The notes: generated by a model from the letters alone, not told the origin. A DNA stretch of 64,000 bases from Candidatus Riflebacteria bacterium HGW-Riflebacteria-2 (GCA_002839435.1 PGYA01000010.1:1-64000), one strand, 5' to 3'. Shown: positions 50,359 through 59,595, numbered from the stretch's first letter. Made by a program: numbers and translations.

Positions 50359-51804
50359 TTACAGATAACTGTTCTGCATGAAGGCCTTGTAGGCGCTTAC
50401 CGAATAATGGAAGTCGACTTTCGAAATCAACTCGAAGGGCGAATGCAGACTTAGCGTAGGCAATGATATGTCCACCACATTCATGTTGAGATTGGCGAGC
50501 AGGTAAGCAACTGTACCGCCACCGCCTTCATCTACCTTGCCCATTTCGCCGAACTGGTATGGAATATTCTCGCGACTCAGCATGCGTCTGATGTAGGCAA
50601 GATACTCAATATCAGCTTCGCTGCTGCCTGATTTGCCGGCAGAACCTGAGTGCTTGGTGATCCAGACGCCTTTGCCAACTACGCCTGAATTGAGCGGATC
50701 ATACGCGCCTTCAAATGTGGGATCTATCGGGGCATTGGTGTCGGCAGAAAGAACCATCGTAGATCTTATTGCACTGCGAATGGTTGCAAACGAACTGTCA
50801 CCGGCAGTGGCTTCGGTCAGCATGCCGAGAAAATCCGTGGTGAGCATCGACTGGGCGCCGTTGGGGCCGGCAGAGCCGATTTCTTCCTTATCGTAAAACA
50901 TTACAGCAGCAGTGTGTTCGGGAACAGCCATTTCGCTAATTGCGGCCAGAGCGGCACCTACGCAGGCGCGGTCGTCGTGCCCATAAGCGCCGATGAGGGC
51001 GCGGTCGAAACCTACTTCGCTGGCAGTCAGTGCTGGAACTGCTCGAATCTCAGCCCACGCGATGTCTTCTTCGGTCAGCTTGAAAGTCTTTTCCATATAA
51101 TCGATAACTGCGTTTTTGATGCGATTTGGAGTTTCGGTTTCCTGATTCTTGTCGAGCGGGCGAGGTCGGTGCCCAACCACTATATTGAGCTCTTCGCCGG
51201 TCAAGACTTCTGCTGTCTTGCGCTCATACTGAACTTTTTTGCCAATATGAGGGGCGATGTCGGTAATTGTAAAAACAGGGTCACCAGCTTTTTCGCCAAT
51301 AACGAAGCTGAGATTGTGGCCATTTTTGTCTATCGCAAAAATGTGCAGTGACAGTGGGATAGCGGCCCATTGAAACTTCTTTATGCCACCGTAATAGTGG
51401 GTTTTAAAGAGTGCCAGCCCATGCTTTTCATATAGTGGCTGGGCTTTTACATCGATTCTGGGAACATCAAGGTGGGCGGCGATGTATCTGAAGCCTTCGC
51501 TGACTGGTCTTTTACCAATGACGGCCAGGCCCATCGCGCGGTTCTTGTTAATGAAATAGACCTTACTGCCTGGTTTCAGCTTTTTGCCGGTGCCGAGTGG
51601 AGCAAGAGGTTTGAATCCATGCTTGTTGATCAGCTTTTCTATGTATTCTATTGTTCCGCGCTCAGTTTTGCAGCGTGATACAAATTCAAGATAGTCCTGG
51701 CAGCGTTTTTCCAGTAGTTTGACTTCGCTGTTTTTGATTTTGTCCCAGGCGGAGTCAACTTTGAACACGGCGGTGCCTTTGTTTTTATCAGTTTTTTTTG
51801 GCAT
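50359..51804 (-). CDS. M18 family aminopeptidase (aspartyl aminopeptidase-like)
   Basis: This 481-residue dinuclear zinc aminopeptidase has the metal-binding AAHLDVPRIDVK early, YDKEEIGSAGPNGAQS with the catalytic glutamates, VLSADTNAPIDP, and the C-terminal GGGTVAYLLANLNMNV and LSLHSPFELISK. Length and order match M18. It removes acidic or neutral N-terminal residues from peptides in the cytoplasm. ATG 51804 is chosen because a GGAAGGAAGG ribosome site ends about 5 nt upstream; the longer frame from 51849 is not needed. A strong terminator follows. Confidence 0.92.
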   Translation of the reverse strand: MPKKTDKNKGTAVFKVDSAWDKIKNSEVKLLEKRCQDYLEFVSRCKTERGTIEYIEKLINKHGFKPLAPLGTGKKLKPGSKVYFINKNRAMGLAVIGKRPVSEGFRYIAAHLDVPRIDVKAQPLYEKHGLALFKTHYYGGIKKFQWAAIPLSLHIFAIDKNGHNLSFVIGEKAGDPVFTITDIAPHIGKKVQYERKTAEVLTGEELNIVVGHRPRPLDKNQETETPNRIKNAVIDYMEKTFKLTEEDIAWAEIRAVPALTASEVGFDRALIGAYGHDDRACVGAALAAISEMAVPEHTAAVMFYDKEEIGSAGPNGAQSMLTTDFLGMLTEATAGDSSFATIRSAIRSTMVLSADTNAPIDPTFEGAYDPLNSGVVGKGVWITKHSGSAGKSGSSEADIEYLAYIRRMLSRENIPYQFGEMGKVDEGGGGTVAYLLANLNMNVVDISLPTLSLHSPFELISKVDFHYSVSAYKAFMQNSYL

Positions 51805-51871
51805 ATATTCCTTCCTTCCTTGATCATCTAAGGTTAGTAACTGCGACATACTATCATATTAATTAAAATGC

Positions 51872-51880
51872 TGGTAGAAT
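51872..51880 (+). promoter_or_regulatory. Possible extended -10 promoter of the MoxR module
   Basis: TGGTAGAAT combines TAGAAT (five of six matches to TATAAT) with an extended TG. No good -35 is seen. The MoxR start codon is 57 nt downstream. Confidence 0.35.
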
Positions 51881-51936
51881 ATCCGAAAGGTTTGAATTTA
51901 TCATACACTTTATCGCAAACAACACTAGAGTAGCCA

Positions 51937-52881
51937 ATGACAACCTCAACTTTTTCAAATGAATTCAATAAGCTTGCTGGCCGACTACAAAAAGTCATAG
52001 TTGGTAAATCGTTGCAGATTGAGAAGACTCTTGTCTGCCTTCTGGCAGATGGTCATCTTCTGCTCGAAGACATGCCTGGCGTCGGAAAGACCACCCTGGC
52101 GTCAGCTCTGGCGATTTCGATTGGCGGCGCATTCAGTCGCATACAGTTCACCGCCGACCTATTGCCCTCTGATATCCTGGGTTCGCGAATATATCGGCGC
52201 CAGATCGAGCAGTTCGAGTTTGTAAAGGGTCCGATATTTGCTAATGTCGTGCTGGCGGATGAGCTTAATCGAGCGCCACCTAAGACACAGAGCGCGCTTT
52301 TGCAGGCAATGAACGATTTTTCGGTAAGTGTCGAAAAGAATCATTTCGAGCTGGAACGGCCTTTCATGGTTATTGCAACCCAGAACCCGAAGGGCTTTCA
52401 TGGAACATATCCGCTGCCTGAATCACAGCGTGATCGTTTTATGATGCGTATTTCGTTAGGCTATCCGGCCGAAGCTGAAGAGGTAGAGATTCTCAAAATT
52501 CACCATGGCAGACTGCAGGAAAAGATTGGCGAAAGCTTTCTGACGCTGGAGCAGGTTGCTATGGCACAGGCAGAAGCAAGGGCCATTCAGGTAGCAGATT
52601 CTGTAATGAAGTATATCAGTCGTATTGTTTGCGCCGTAAGGAGTCACGAAGAAGTTGAACTGCCGGTGAGTCCACGCGGCAGCATCGCTTTGATGAATGC
52701 TGCTCAGGCCCTGGCCTATCTCAGGGGAAGAGATTATGTCACTGTCGACATGGTCAAAGAAATGGCTCCCGAGGTTCTGGCGCATCGAATTGGTCTGCGT
52801 GGGATGTCTTCGCTTTCTGCTGAAGGCGCTCGAAACGACTGGCTGATCGGTGAAATCTTACAGAGGGTGTCGGTTGAGTAG
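51937..52881 (+). CDS. MoxR family AAA+ ATPase
   Basis: This 314-residue AAA+ ATPase has Walker A GVGKTT (48-53) in LLLEDMPGVGKTTLASALA, Walker B VVLADELNRAPPKTQSALL (about 107-125) and the MoxR sensor and lid motifs (IATQNPKGFHGTYPLPESQRDRF; SPRGSIALMNAAQALAY). MoxR proteins act as chaperone-like ATPases for partner proteins, often DUF58 and transglutaminase proteins as here. The gene begins the MoxR-DUF58-TgpA module and overlaps the DUF58 gene by 8 nt. Confidence 0.94.
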   Translation: MTTSTFSNEFNKLAGRLQKVIVGKSLQIEKTLVCLLADGHLLLEDMPGVGKTTLASALAISIGGAFSRIQFTADLLPSDILGSRIYRRQIEQFEFVKGPIFANVVLADELNRAPPKTQSALLQAMNDFSVSVEKNHFELERPFMVIATQNPKGFHGTYPLPESQRDRFMMRISLGYPAEAEEVEILKIHHGRLQEKIGESFLTLEQVAMAQAEARAIQVADSVMKYISRIVCAVRSHEEVELPVSPRGSIALMNAAQALAYLRGRDYVTVDMVKEMAPEVLAHRIGLRGMSSLSAEGARNDWLIGEILQRVSVE

Positions 52882-53821
52882 TTATAGGACCAGAATTAGG
52901 CTGTCGAGATCTGGAAAGATTCTGCTTTTTCTTGGCATTTTTCTTCTTTTTGCAGCCCAGAATACCGGTAACAATCTGTTGTATCTCATGAGCAGTTGTT
53001 TTTTCGCCGGTCTGTTGTGGAGTGCAGTCGTAAGCTGGCGAAATATAAATGGTCTCAAGATAGAGCTGATATTGCCTGATTTTTGTTTTGCCGGGCAGAA
53101 AGATACTATTCGCTGTCGCATAGAAGACACAGCAGGCCGTCCAAGATTTTTTCTGGGTTTTGAAGATGATTTTGCCGGGTTTCTGCCGGCAGGTAGCTTT
53201 ATCATGCTTAAAGCAGGTCTCCAGGCCGCTGTGCGTGGGTGTCACAAAGTCAATGGTTTCAGGGTTTTTTCCGGCTACCCGGTCGATCTTTTTGTCAGTA
53301 CCTGTGAAATTGATTCCGGGTCTCTATTTGTCGGACCTCGGCCCTCTGCCAGTTTGCCCGCGATTTTTAACCGGGAAGACGGTGGGGCTCTGGATCATCT
53401 GACTGCGGGAAAAGAGGGCGATTACTGGATGCAGAAGCCTTATCATGAGGGTGAGGACGCCACACTTATCAACTGGAGCATTTCGGCACGTTCCTTTACT
53501 GAATGGGTGCTGATTAAAGCTGTTAACTTTGGCTTTAACAAAAAACTCTGTTTTGACTTTTCCGGAATTGACGGGCAGGTGTTTGAAGATTGTCTGGAAG
53601 TTGTTGCTGGGCTTGTTGTCAGGCTGAGGCAGCAGGATATAGACGCTTTCGTCTGGGCTCGGGGAAGGTCAGGCAATTATCAATGGATTTCAATCGTCTT
53701 TGATATGCCTGTTCTGGTAAGCTGGCTGGCAGAATTACAGCCCGGGCTTGCACCGCAGCCTGCCGAGGCTGATGTCGAGAAGCTCAAACTCGCGGATCTT
53801 TGCCGGAGTGCGGCATCATGA
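52874..53821 (+). CDS. DUF58 domain membrane protein
   Basis: This 315-residue protein has two membrane segments near the start (SGKILLFLGIFLLFAAQN; LYLMSSCFFAGLLWSAVVSW), then a DUF58 domain of the vWA-like type (HEGEDATLINWSISARSFTEWVLIK). DUF58 partners of MoxR are common; the molecular role is not settled. The start is TTG 52874, inside the MoxR end, because AGAGGG lies six bases upstream; an in-frame GTG at 52850 would add eight residues. It ends with a 4-nt overlap with the next gene (ATGA). Confidence 0.88.
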   Translation: MSSYRTRIRLSRSGKILLFLGIFLLFAAQNTGNNLLYLMSSCFFAGLLWSAVVSWRNINGLKIELILPDFCFAGQKDTIRCRIEDTAGRPRFFLGFEDDFAGFLPAGSFIMLKAGLQAAVRGCHKVNGFRVFSGYPVDLFVSTCEIDSGSLFVGPRPSASLPAIFNREDGGALDHLTAGKEGDYWMQKPYHEGEDATLINWSISARSFTEWVLIKAVNFGFNKKLCFDFSGIDGQVFEDCLEVVAGLVVRLRQQDIDAFVWARGRSGNYQWISIVFDMPVLVSWLAELQPGLAPQPAEADVEKLKLADLCRSAAS

Positions 53822-55941
53822 CTGCTAAGCCAGTTCTGGAAATCGCCGGCCGGGACAGCAGGGTTATAAACAGCTCCAATGGCTCGCAACCAGTATCGAG
53901 AACCTTTTTCAGGCTGCTTGTTCTGCTGGCGTTATCTGCATACGCTGTGGTCTGGACCACCGGATATCTTCATCGCCTCATCGAAGTTCTCTCGGTTCCT
54001 CTGCTGCTGGCTGCCATAATTGCACGCCCGCTGCCTTCCGGGCGTATTATACTGCAACTTGGCAGCGTTCTGGCTCTGTTGCAGGCGATCAGCGGCCGTA
54101 GTGGCTCAACCCCGGGTGTCGTGCTGCTTTTGCAGTTTGCCGGTCTGGTAATGTTTCTGCAGATTCTGGTGGCCGACAGTCTCAGGGCAGCCCACGGGGT
54201 AATTGTTTTGTCGCTGATGATAATTCTTGCAGTAGCGGCGATGAATGTAAACTTTGTTTTCCCTCTGGTGCTGATTCCTTATATTATGATTTTTTATCTG
54301 GTTTTGCGCCAGTTGACCATAATTCGCCATCAGTCTATTGCAACTGCGCCGATCAGACTGAGTGGCAACACCCCTCTAGGCTGGCAGCGAATAGCAGTGG
54401 GAACCCTTGTCTCGATAATGATCTTTGGATTCTTGTGGTTGGTTATGTTTTATTTGATTCCCAGGACAACGAGCTTTGGCATCGCTTCTGAAGTGTCACG
54501 GCGTAAACTAAAGGGATTCAGCGATACCATGCTTCTTGGCGACCCGGGTTTGCTTGAAGATAATCCTGCCGTTATCATGCGTGTCAGACCTCTTGAAGGG
54601 AAGACGCTAAACTATTCGGCGCTCAGAAGAATGGGCAACAAGCTGCTGCGCGGCGCTACTTTTGCCTGGTATAACGCTGGCAAATGGCAAAAAGGAACAA
54701 AACGTCGCTGGTATATTGATCTGCGGCGCAGTTCTGGTGAATTGGCGCTTGAGCGCGAGCATCGCAGTATACGGGATCTTCATCAGATAGAACTGGTGCT
54801 GGAGAATCTCGATCCCCCCGTGATATTTAAGCCTGACCGGGCTGTCAGTATGCGATTTACTCAGCCATACATCGCGTATGAAGAAGATCTCTCTTTCTAT
54901 TTCCTTTATCGGCCGGGTACAACGCGGCGGTATGTCGCCAGCGTTCTTCTCGATCCTCTGGAACCTGAAGATTCTTCTGTGAATGAGATAGAGCTGAATC
55001 GTGAAACTACTCCCTATCTACACACCAAGGGAATCCCTTCACGTGTTCAGTCGCTTGCAGAAGGCATGGTGAATGAGAAAATGACTATTCTGGAGCGCGT
55101 CGAGAAAGTTAAAACCTTTTTGCGTGATCAGTATGAATATTCTCTGGTTCAGCAGGATCTTGGCGGGAATGACCCGGTAGAAGACTTTTTGTTTGTTTCA
55201 AAAGAGGGGAGTTGCGAGCATTACGCCAGTGCCATGGTGCTTCTTCTTCGTGCTATGGGTGTGGCGGCGCGTCCGGTTGGCGGTTATACCATGGGTGATT
55301 GGAACGATATTGGTGGTTTTTTCACTATCCGGCAGGGGCATGCGCATGCCTGGGTAGAGGTTTATTTCCCAAAAACTGGCTGGGTTCCCTTCGACCCGAC
55401 TCCGCCGACTATGGTTACCGGTCCCGAAAGCGAAGTGGGCCGTATGCTTCAGACGCTCTGGAATGCATATGAAGGCTACTGGTTCAGTTATGTTTACAGT
55501 TTTGACAACAGGTCGCAGGGAATAGGCTTTCGCCGCATGCTGGAAGCTCTTTCAGATGCTTTTGTGTCTTTGCGCAATCTGATTTTGGATCCATTCTTAT
55601 GGTTGTTGGTAGCCTTGGCTGCAAGTATTGCATATCTTGGCAGGAAAAGATTTCGGCGGACTCAACAATATGACAGCTGGATTCCTGACTGGTATATGGA
55701 TTGGTCTGAAAGCCTCTCTGTGCAGCGATCTGAATGGGAGACCCCGGCGGAATATCATAAGCGACTGATTGAACTTGGAGTTATCTCGCCAAAGCAGGGA
55801 GAGTGCCTGACCAGACTGGCAGAGCTTGTTGATTTAAACGCTTTTTCAAATACTTCAGATCGTTCAGCAATACCTGTGGCTGCCCGGTCTGTGATTGCCG
55901 AGCTCTCCGGATTGGCGACTGTTGACAAATCTGGCAAATGA
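53818..55941 (+). CDS. TgpA-like membrane protein with transglutaminase domain
   Basis: This 707-residue protein has about six or seven N-terminal membrane segments (DUF3488 region, about 25-210), a long periplasmic part, and a transglutaminase-like domain with Cys466 (SKEGSCEHYASAMVLLLRAM), His510 (GHAHAWVEVYF) and Asp526 (PFDPTPP). A further helix near 590-610 and a cytoplasmic tail (DUF4129-like) follow. The architecture matches TgpA of Pseudomonas, an inner-membrane protein with periplasmic transglutaminase activity. The start codon overlaps the DUF58 stop as ATGA. The module probably remodels a periplasmic or surface substrate. Confidence 0.9.
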   Translation: MTAKPVLEIAGRDSRVINSSNGSQPVSRTFFRLLVLLALSAYAVVWTTGYLHRLIEVLSVPLLLAAIIARPLPSGRIILQLGSVLALLQAISGRSGSTPGVVLLLQFAGLVMFLQILVADSLRAAHGVIVLSLMIILAVAAMNVNFVFPLVLIPYIMIFYLVLRQLTIIRHQSIATAPIRLSGNTPLGWQRIAVGTLVSIMIFGFLWLVMFYLIPRTTSFGIASEVSRRKLKGFSDTMLLGDPGLLEDNPAVIMRVRPLEGKTLNYSALRRMGNKLLRGATFAWYNAGKWQKGTKRRWYIDLRRSSGELALEREHRSIRDLHQIELVLENLDPPVIFKPDRAVSMRFTQPYIAYEEDLSFYFLYRPGTTRRYVASVLLDPLEPEDSSVNEIELNRETTPYLHTKGIPSRVQSLAEGMVNEKMTILERVEKVKTFLRDQYEYSLVQQDLGGNDPVEDFLFVSKEGSCEHYASAMVLLLRAMGVAARPVGGYTMGDWNDIGGFFTIRQGHAHAWVEVYFPKTGWVPFDPTPPTMVTGPESEVGRMLQTLWNAYEGYWFSYVYSFDNRSQGIGFRRMLEALSDAFVSLRNLILDPFLWLLVALAASIAYLGRKRFRRTQQYDSWIPDWYMDWSESLSVQRSEWETPAEYHKRLIELGVISPKQGECLTRLAELVDLNAFSNTSDRSAIPVAARSVIAELSGLATVDKSGK

Positions 55942-56050
55942 GTTGGCGAGAATTAATCGTGCGGCGTCGTTGCTCTGGCATATCGGTATTATTCTGAAAT
56001 ACTATTGTACCGAACATCCTTTTTTCACGTGCCGTACATTAAACTGAATG

Positions 56051-56079
56051 TTGACTTTCGGCACAGGTTGTATTATAGT
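56051..56079 (+). promoter_or_regulatory. Strong promoter of the rpmH operon
   Basis: TTGACT (56051-56056) and TATAGT (56074-56079) are 17 nt apart; each matches five of six consensus positions. The rpmH start is 41 nt downstream of the -10. Nothing resembling DnaA boxes is seen in the 178-nt gap. Confidence 0.75.
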
Positions 56080-56119
56080 TAGAATCCTCTATTTTGACAC
56101 TAATCTCAGGAGATATACC

Positions 56120-56254
56120 ATGAGCTTTACTTATAATCCTAACAAACGCAAACGTGCAAAAACCCACGGTTTCAGGAAAAGAATGTCGACTGTAAGCGGT
56201 CGCAATGTTCTGAAGCGGCGCAGACTGCGCGGACGCAAGCGACTCACCGTCTGA
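56120..56254 (+). CDS. rpmH: 50S ribosomal protein L34
   Basis: This 44-residue, strongly basic protein matches the L34 consensus: [33 protein letters not shown] and the end GRKRLTV. ATG 56120 has AGGAG at 56108-56112. A longer frame from 56048 would add 24 unconserved residues and is not used. It is the first gene of the rpmH-rnpA-yidD-yidC-jag-mnmE-mnmG order. Confidence 0.97.
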   Translation: MSFTYNPNKRKRAKTHGFRKRMSTVSGRNVLKRRRLRGRKRLTV

Positions 56255-56262
56255 CCTCTTAA

Positions 56263-56628
56263 GTGGGTAACCCACAGGACAGTGGCCGGGCAACATTACG
56301 AGCCCACTCCGATTTTCAGCGGGTTTTTAAAGAAGGAACCCGCTTCTTTCGGGATGGGCTGGGTTTTTGTGTGCGAAAGGCTGCTGGCGCCACTTTCCGG
56401 TTTGGTTTGTCGGTTCCTAAGCGTTTTGGCAACGCAGTGCTGCGAAACCAACTCAGAAGGCGGATCAGAGAAATCATCAGGCACAGTGCCTCTCTCCCGG
56501 AATCGGCAGAGCTGGTTATCTGTGTCAATCGTTCTTGCACGAAATTTACTTTTGCCTCTCTGCGGTCCGCATGTGAATGGGCTTTTGCCAAAGCAGCCAG
56601 AATTCGCTTAACTGTTCAGACGGCATAA
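56263..56628 (+). CDS. rnpA: Ribonuclease P protein component
   Basis: This 121-residue basic protein assists the RNase P RNA in cutting the 5' leader of tRNA precursors. The signature [13 protein letters not shown] (the RNR motif) is at about 65-77, and [16 protein letters not shown] precedes it; [17 protein letters not shown] is the family N-terminus. The start is GTG 56263, 8 nt after the rpmH stop, with no clear ribosome site, as is common for genes coupled to rpmH. Confidence 0.95.
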   Translation: MGNPQDSGRATLRAHSDFQRVFKEGTRFFRDGLGFCVRKAAGATFRFGLSVPKRFGNAVLRNQLRRRIREIIRHSASLPESAELVICVNRSCTKFTFASLRSACEWAFAKAARIRLTVQTA

Positions 56629-56629
56629 T

Positions 56630-56887
56630 ATGTCGCAGCCTGATGAAGTTCTGCCGAATACAAGCGAATGCTCGTTAGCTGCGCGCATCGGACTGCATAT
56701 GATCAGACTCTATCAGAGGTTCCTTTCGCCTTTAATCGGTAGTTGTTGTCGTTTCAGACCAAGTTGCTCTCATTATACCTACGAGGCGATAAGAAGATAC
56801 GGGTTGCTTAAAGGCGGTCTGAAGGGCGCCTGGCGAATATGCAGATGCAACCCTTTCTGTAATGGCGGCGATGATCCGGTTACCTGA
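56630..56887 (+). CDS. yidD: Membrane protein insertion efficiency factor YidD
   Basis: This 85-residue protein contains the family core [26 protein letters not shown] from residue 24 (written in parts: [24 protein letters not shown] and [19 protein letters not shown]). YidD associates with the inner membrane near YidC and helps insertion. The frame starts 1 nt after rnpA; an internal ATG at 56699 begins at the conserved core and could be the true start, so the first 23 residues are uncertain. Confidence 0.94.
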   Translation: MSQPDEVLPNTSECSLAARIGLHMIRLYQRFLSPLIGSCCRFRPSCSHYTYEAIRRYGLLKGGLKGAWRICRCNPFCNGGDDPVT

Positions 56888-56925
56888 AGTCGTCAGAGCT
56901 ATATTCCGGCCGGAGATAATAATAG

Positions 56926-58530
56926 ATGAGAATTACAAGATTTAGAAATCGTTCAGGACTCAATATATACAGTGTGCCGGAAGTCTGCTTTCGTGTGACA
57001 CTGCTTGTCTCCTTGTTCCTTTTTTGTTCTGCTTTCGCTTTGCACGCACAGGCGGAAACGCAGGCGGTGGCACCGGTTGTCAAGATAGAAGATCTTGATG
57101 GGGATGGATTTAACGATGCCATGGTCGAAACCCCTTTGTTGCGGGTCATTTTTTCCAGCAAAACAGGCAGTCCATCCGTTCTTTATCTAAAGGGCAAAAG
57201 CTTCGAAGAAAACATTTACCCGCCCGCTATTCAGGAAATGGGTTACAAGCTGCCACCTGAGTCGCTCAAGCCGTTTATTGGCAATCTCAAGGGCATGCAG
57301 GAGCCTGCCGGTTTCAACATCGAGCTTGAGGAACAGGCAGTAGACAAAGTTGTGATAAGAGCGACTGCGAACACTTCGCTTCTGGCAGCTGAAAAGTCAG
57401 ATGGCGAAAGTCTGACTCTGTCCAAGCGCTATACCATTCATGCTAACAGCTATCATTTTAACGTTGAGTATCTGGTTACCAACCTTAAAGATCAGCTGGT
57501 TGCTGTTGGTGACGAGCTTTCAGGCGCAATGAGCTTGACCTATGGCCCGGGCCTGTTCATGGATCCCTTCGGGCCTTCATCACTGATTGGTCTTAAGCCA
57601 GGCGCCGTCGAGGCATTCAGTGATGTGACCAAACTCAATGCAGACGGCGCAGTTGCTGGTGCCTTTAATGGCATTGGCCTGCGTGACCAGTATTTTTGCG
57701 TGCTTCTTGAGAGCGATTCTCCGATCAGAATAAACGCCAGTGCTTTTGAAGTGACTTCAGAAGATCCAAAAAGGTCGGCTCAAAGCGGCAAGGTAATTTC
57801 CTGTCTGCTGCCTTCTTTTAATCTTGGCGCAAAAGAATCACGGACCTTCAGTTTCAAGATATATGCCGGGCCGATGCTGCTCGACCATCTTTCCAGTATC
57901 AATCGTGGACACGTCTCTGAATATGGCTTTCTTAGCACTATCCTGCTGCGAATTCTACAGTTTTTCTATGGATTGCTGCCAAACTATGGACTGGCTATCA
58001 TTCTGTTGACCATCGTAGTACGAATGGTTCTTTACCCGCTGACTCTCAAGCAGACCAAGTCTATGGCACAGATGCAGAAGATTCAGCCAATGGTTCAGGA
58101 TCTCAAAGATCGTCACAAGGACAACCCCCAGAAATTTAATGAAGAAGTGCTTCGTCTCTATCAGAAGAACAATGTAAACCCGCTTGGTGGCTGCCTGCCA
58201 TTGCTGTTACAGTTGCCTATTCTGATTGCCCTTTATAATACGATAAGAATCGCAGTTGAGCTGCGAAAGACCCCGTTTTTGTGGATTGCGGATCTTTCCA
58301 AGGGCGACCCACTTCTGATTCTGCCGATCGCGATAGCAGCCCTGATGTACTATCAGCAGGGAAAAATGTCGACCGATCCGCAGCAGCAGCAGATGATGGC
58401 TTTCATGCCGATGTTCATGTTTGTCATTACCTGGTCGCTTCCTGCCGGGTTGCTGGTTTACTGGTTTGCCAGCAGCGTTCTCGGCTTACTTCAGCAGTTA
58501 CAGGCCAACCGTATATCGGCGGCCCTTTAA
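56926..58530 (+). CDS. yidC: Membrane protein insertase YidC
   Basis: This 534-residue protein has an N-terminal membrane segment (about 24-45), a periplasmic beta-sandwich domain (about 60-330) as in Gram-negative YidC, and five C-terminal membrane segments with the conserved LPNYGLAIILLTIVVRMVLY, NPLGGCLPLLLQLPILIALY and FMPMFMFVITWSLPAGLLVYW. Lys/Arg-rich cytoplasmic loops (KQTKSMAQMQKIQPMVQDL) are intact. It inserts inner-membrane proteins with or without Sec. The periplasmic domain supports a diderm cell. Confidence 0.96.
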   Translation: MRITRFRNRSGLNIYSVPEVCFRVTLLVSLFLFCSAFALHAQAETQAVAPVVKIEDLDGDGFNDAMVETPLLRVIFSSKTGSPSVLYLKGKSFEENIYPPAIQEMGYKLPPESLKPFIGNLKGMQEPAGFNIELEEQAVDKVVIRATANTSLLAAEKSDGESLTLSKRYTIHANSYHFNVEYLVTNLKDQLVAVGDELSGAMSLTYGPGLFMDPFGPSSLIGLKPGAVEAFSDVTKLNADGAVAGAFNGIGLRDQYFCVLLESDSPIRINASAFEVTSEDPKRSAQSGKVISCLLPSFNLGAKESRTFSFKIYAGPMLLDHLSSINRGHVSEYGFLSTILLRILQFFYGLLPNYGLAIILLTIVVRMVLYPLTLKQTKSMAQMQKIQPMVQDLKDRHKDNPQKFNEEVLRLYQKNNVNPLGGCLPLLLQLPILIALYNTIRIAVELRKTPFLWIADLSKGDPLLILPIAIAALMYYQQGKMSTDPQQQQMMAFMPMFMFVITWSLPAGLLVYWFASSVLGLLQQLQANRISAAL

Positions 58531-58542
58531 GGAGGAATGAAC

Positions 58543-59595
58543 TTGACTACACGAACAATTGAAATTACAGCTAAAACAGAACAGGAAGCCCGCGATCTCG
58601 TCAATGGTGAACTTAACGAAAATGAAGTGATTTCCGCAACCGAAGTCCTTTCGGCTCCAGCCCGTGGCCTTTTTGGCTTCGTTGGCAAACAGGAATTCAA
58701 GATCCGTTTCATCATCGCTGAGAAGCCGCCAGTTCCACAAAAGCGCGAGCCCGTTGCCGCTCCACTAATACGTGACGAAGTGGCTGATAACATCGAAGAA
58801 ATGCCGGCAAGGCCGCCGCGCCAGCCACGCCGAGAAAGCTCTGACAATGCGCGACCTCCCCGCCGCGAAAGCTCTGACAACACACGACCTCCCCGCCGCG
58901 ATGGCAACCGCAATGTGGACGGGCGGCGTGGTCGCAGTGGCCCGCGCCACCGTGATGAAGAGAGCGAAGAGATTAATCTGCCCGAGCGCCCGAGACTGGA
59001 AGTCAGCGCCGAAATCAAGGCTCATCCCGGTTATTCGCAGATATTTGAACTGATTCGCGATGTTGCCGCTAACGTTGGGATAGAAGACCTTGCTATGATT
59101 GATTACGTTCGCGATGGCGCCTGGGTAATCGAAGCTTCTGGCGAAAATGTTTCCCAGCTCATCGGCAAGCGTGGCCGCACGCTCGACTCGTTGCAGTATC
59201 TTATGAACATTATTTTCAACAAGGGTAACGATGATCGTACCAAGCTGGTTCTCGACGTTCAGGGCTATCGCGAAAAGCGTTATCGCAACCTGATCATGCT
59301 TGCCAACCGCATGTGCCGCAAGGCACTGTCTGCCCGCAAACAGGTTGAACTCGAGCCGATGTCGACACTCGACCGCCGCACAATTCATCTTGCGCTCAAA
59401 GATCGTACTGATATCGAAACTTTTTCCAAAGGCACAGAACCAATGCGCAGAGTCGTCATTTCTCCGCTGAAAAAGCGCAAGGGCAGTCCGAACGCGAACT
59501 GGCAGCCGGTAGAAGACGATGGCGATTCAGATTTTTCAGAAGAAAAGCTTGAACGCTCCGGGTCGGTTCCGATGTTCATGGAGGAAGATGTCTAA
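58543..59595 (+). CDS. jag: RNA-binding protein Jag/KhpB (Jag-N, KH, R3H)
   Basis: This protein of about 350 residues has the Jag-N domain (RTIEITAKTEQEARDLVNGEL; ARGLFGFVGKQEFKI), an Arg/Pro-rich linker with a 33-nt tandem repeat, a KH domain (NVSQLIGKRGRTLDSLQYLMN) and a C-terminal R3H domain (MSTLDRRTIHLALKDRTDIETFSKG). It binds RNA and is linked to cell envelope or division control in other bacteria. TTG 58543 is chosen because GGAGG (58531-58535) is 7 nt upstream; the ATG at 58537 is only one base from that site. The stop overlaps mnmE by 8 nt. Confidence 0.94.
   Translation: MTTRTIEITAKTEQEARDLVNGELNENEVISATEVLSAPARGLFGFVGKQEFKIRFIIAEKPPVPQKREPVAAPLIRDEVADNIEEMPARPPRQPRRESSDNARPPRRESSDNTRPPRRDGNRNVDGRRGRSGPRHRDEESEEINLPERPRLEVSAEIKAHPGYSQIFELIRDVAANVGIEDLAMIDYVRDGAWVIEASGENVSQLIGKRGRTLDSLQYLMNIIFNKGNDDRTKLVLDVQGYREKRYRNLIMLANRMCRKALSARKQVELEPMSTLDRRTIHLALKDRTDIETFSKGTEPMRRVVISPLKKRKGSPNANWQPVEDDGDSDFSEEKLERSGSVPMFMEEDV
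58828..58893 (+). repeat. 33-nt tandem repeat in the jag linker
   Basis: Two copies of a 33-nt unit (58828-58860 and 58861-58893) encode RRESSDNARPP and RRESSDNTRPP; a partial third follows (CGCCGCGATGGC). The copies differ at a few third positions, so the duplication is not brand new. It lengthens the disordered linker between Jag-N and KH. Confidence 0.8.

Noticed and set aside
58537..58539. ATG as the start of jag
   Set aside because: It is one base after the GGAGG site, too near for initiation; TTG 58543 has a 7-nt spacing.
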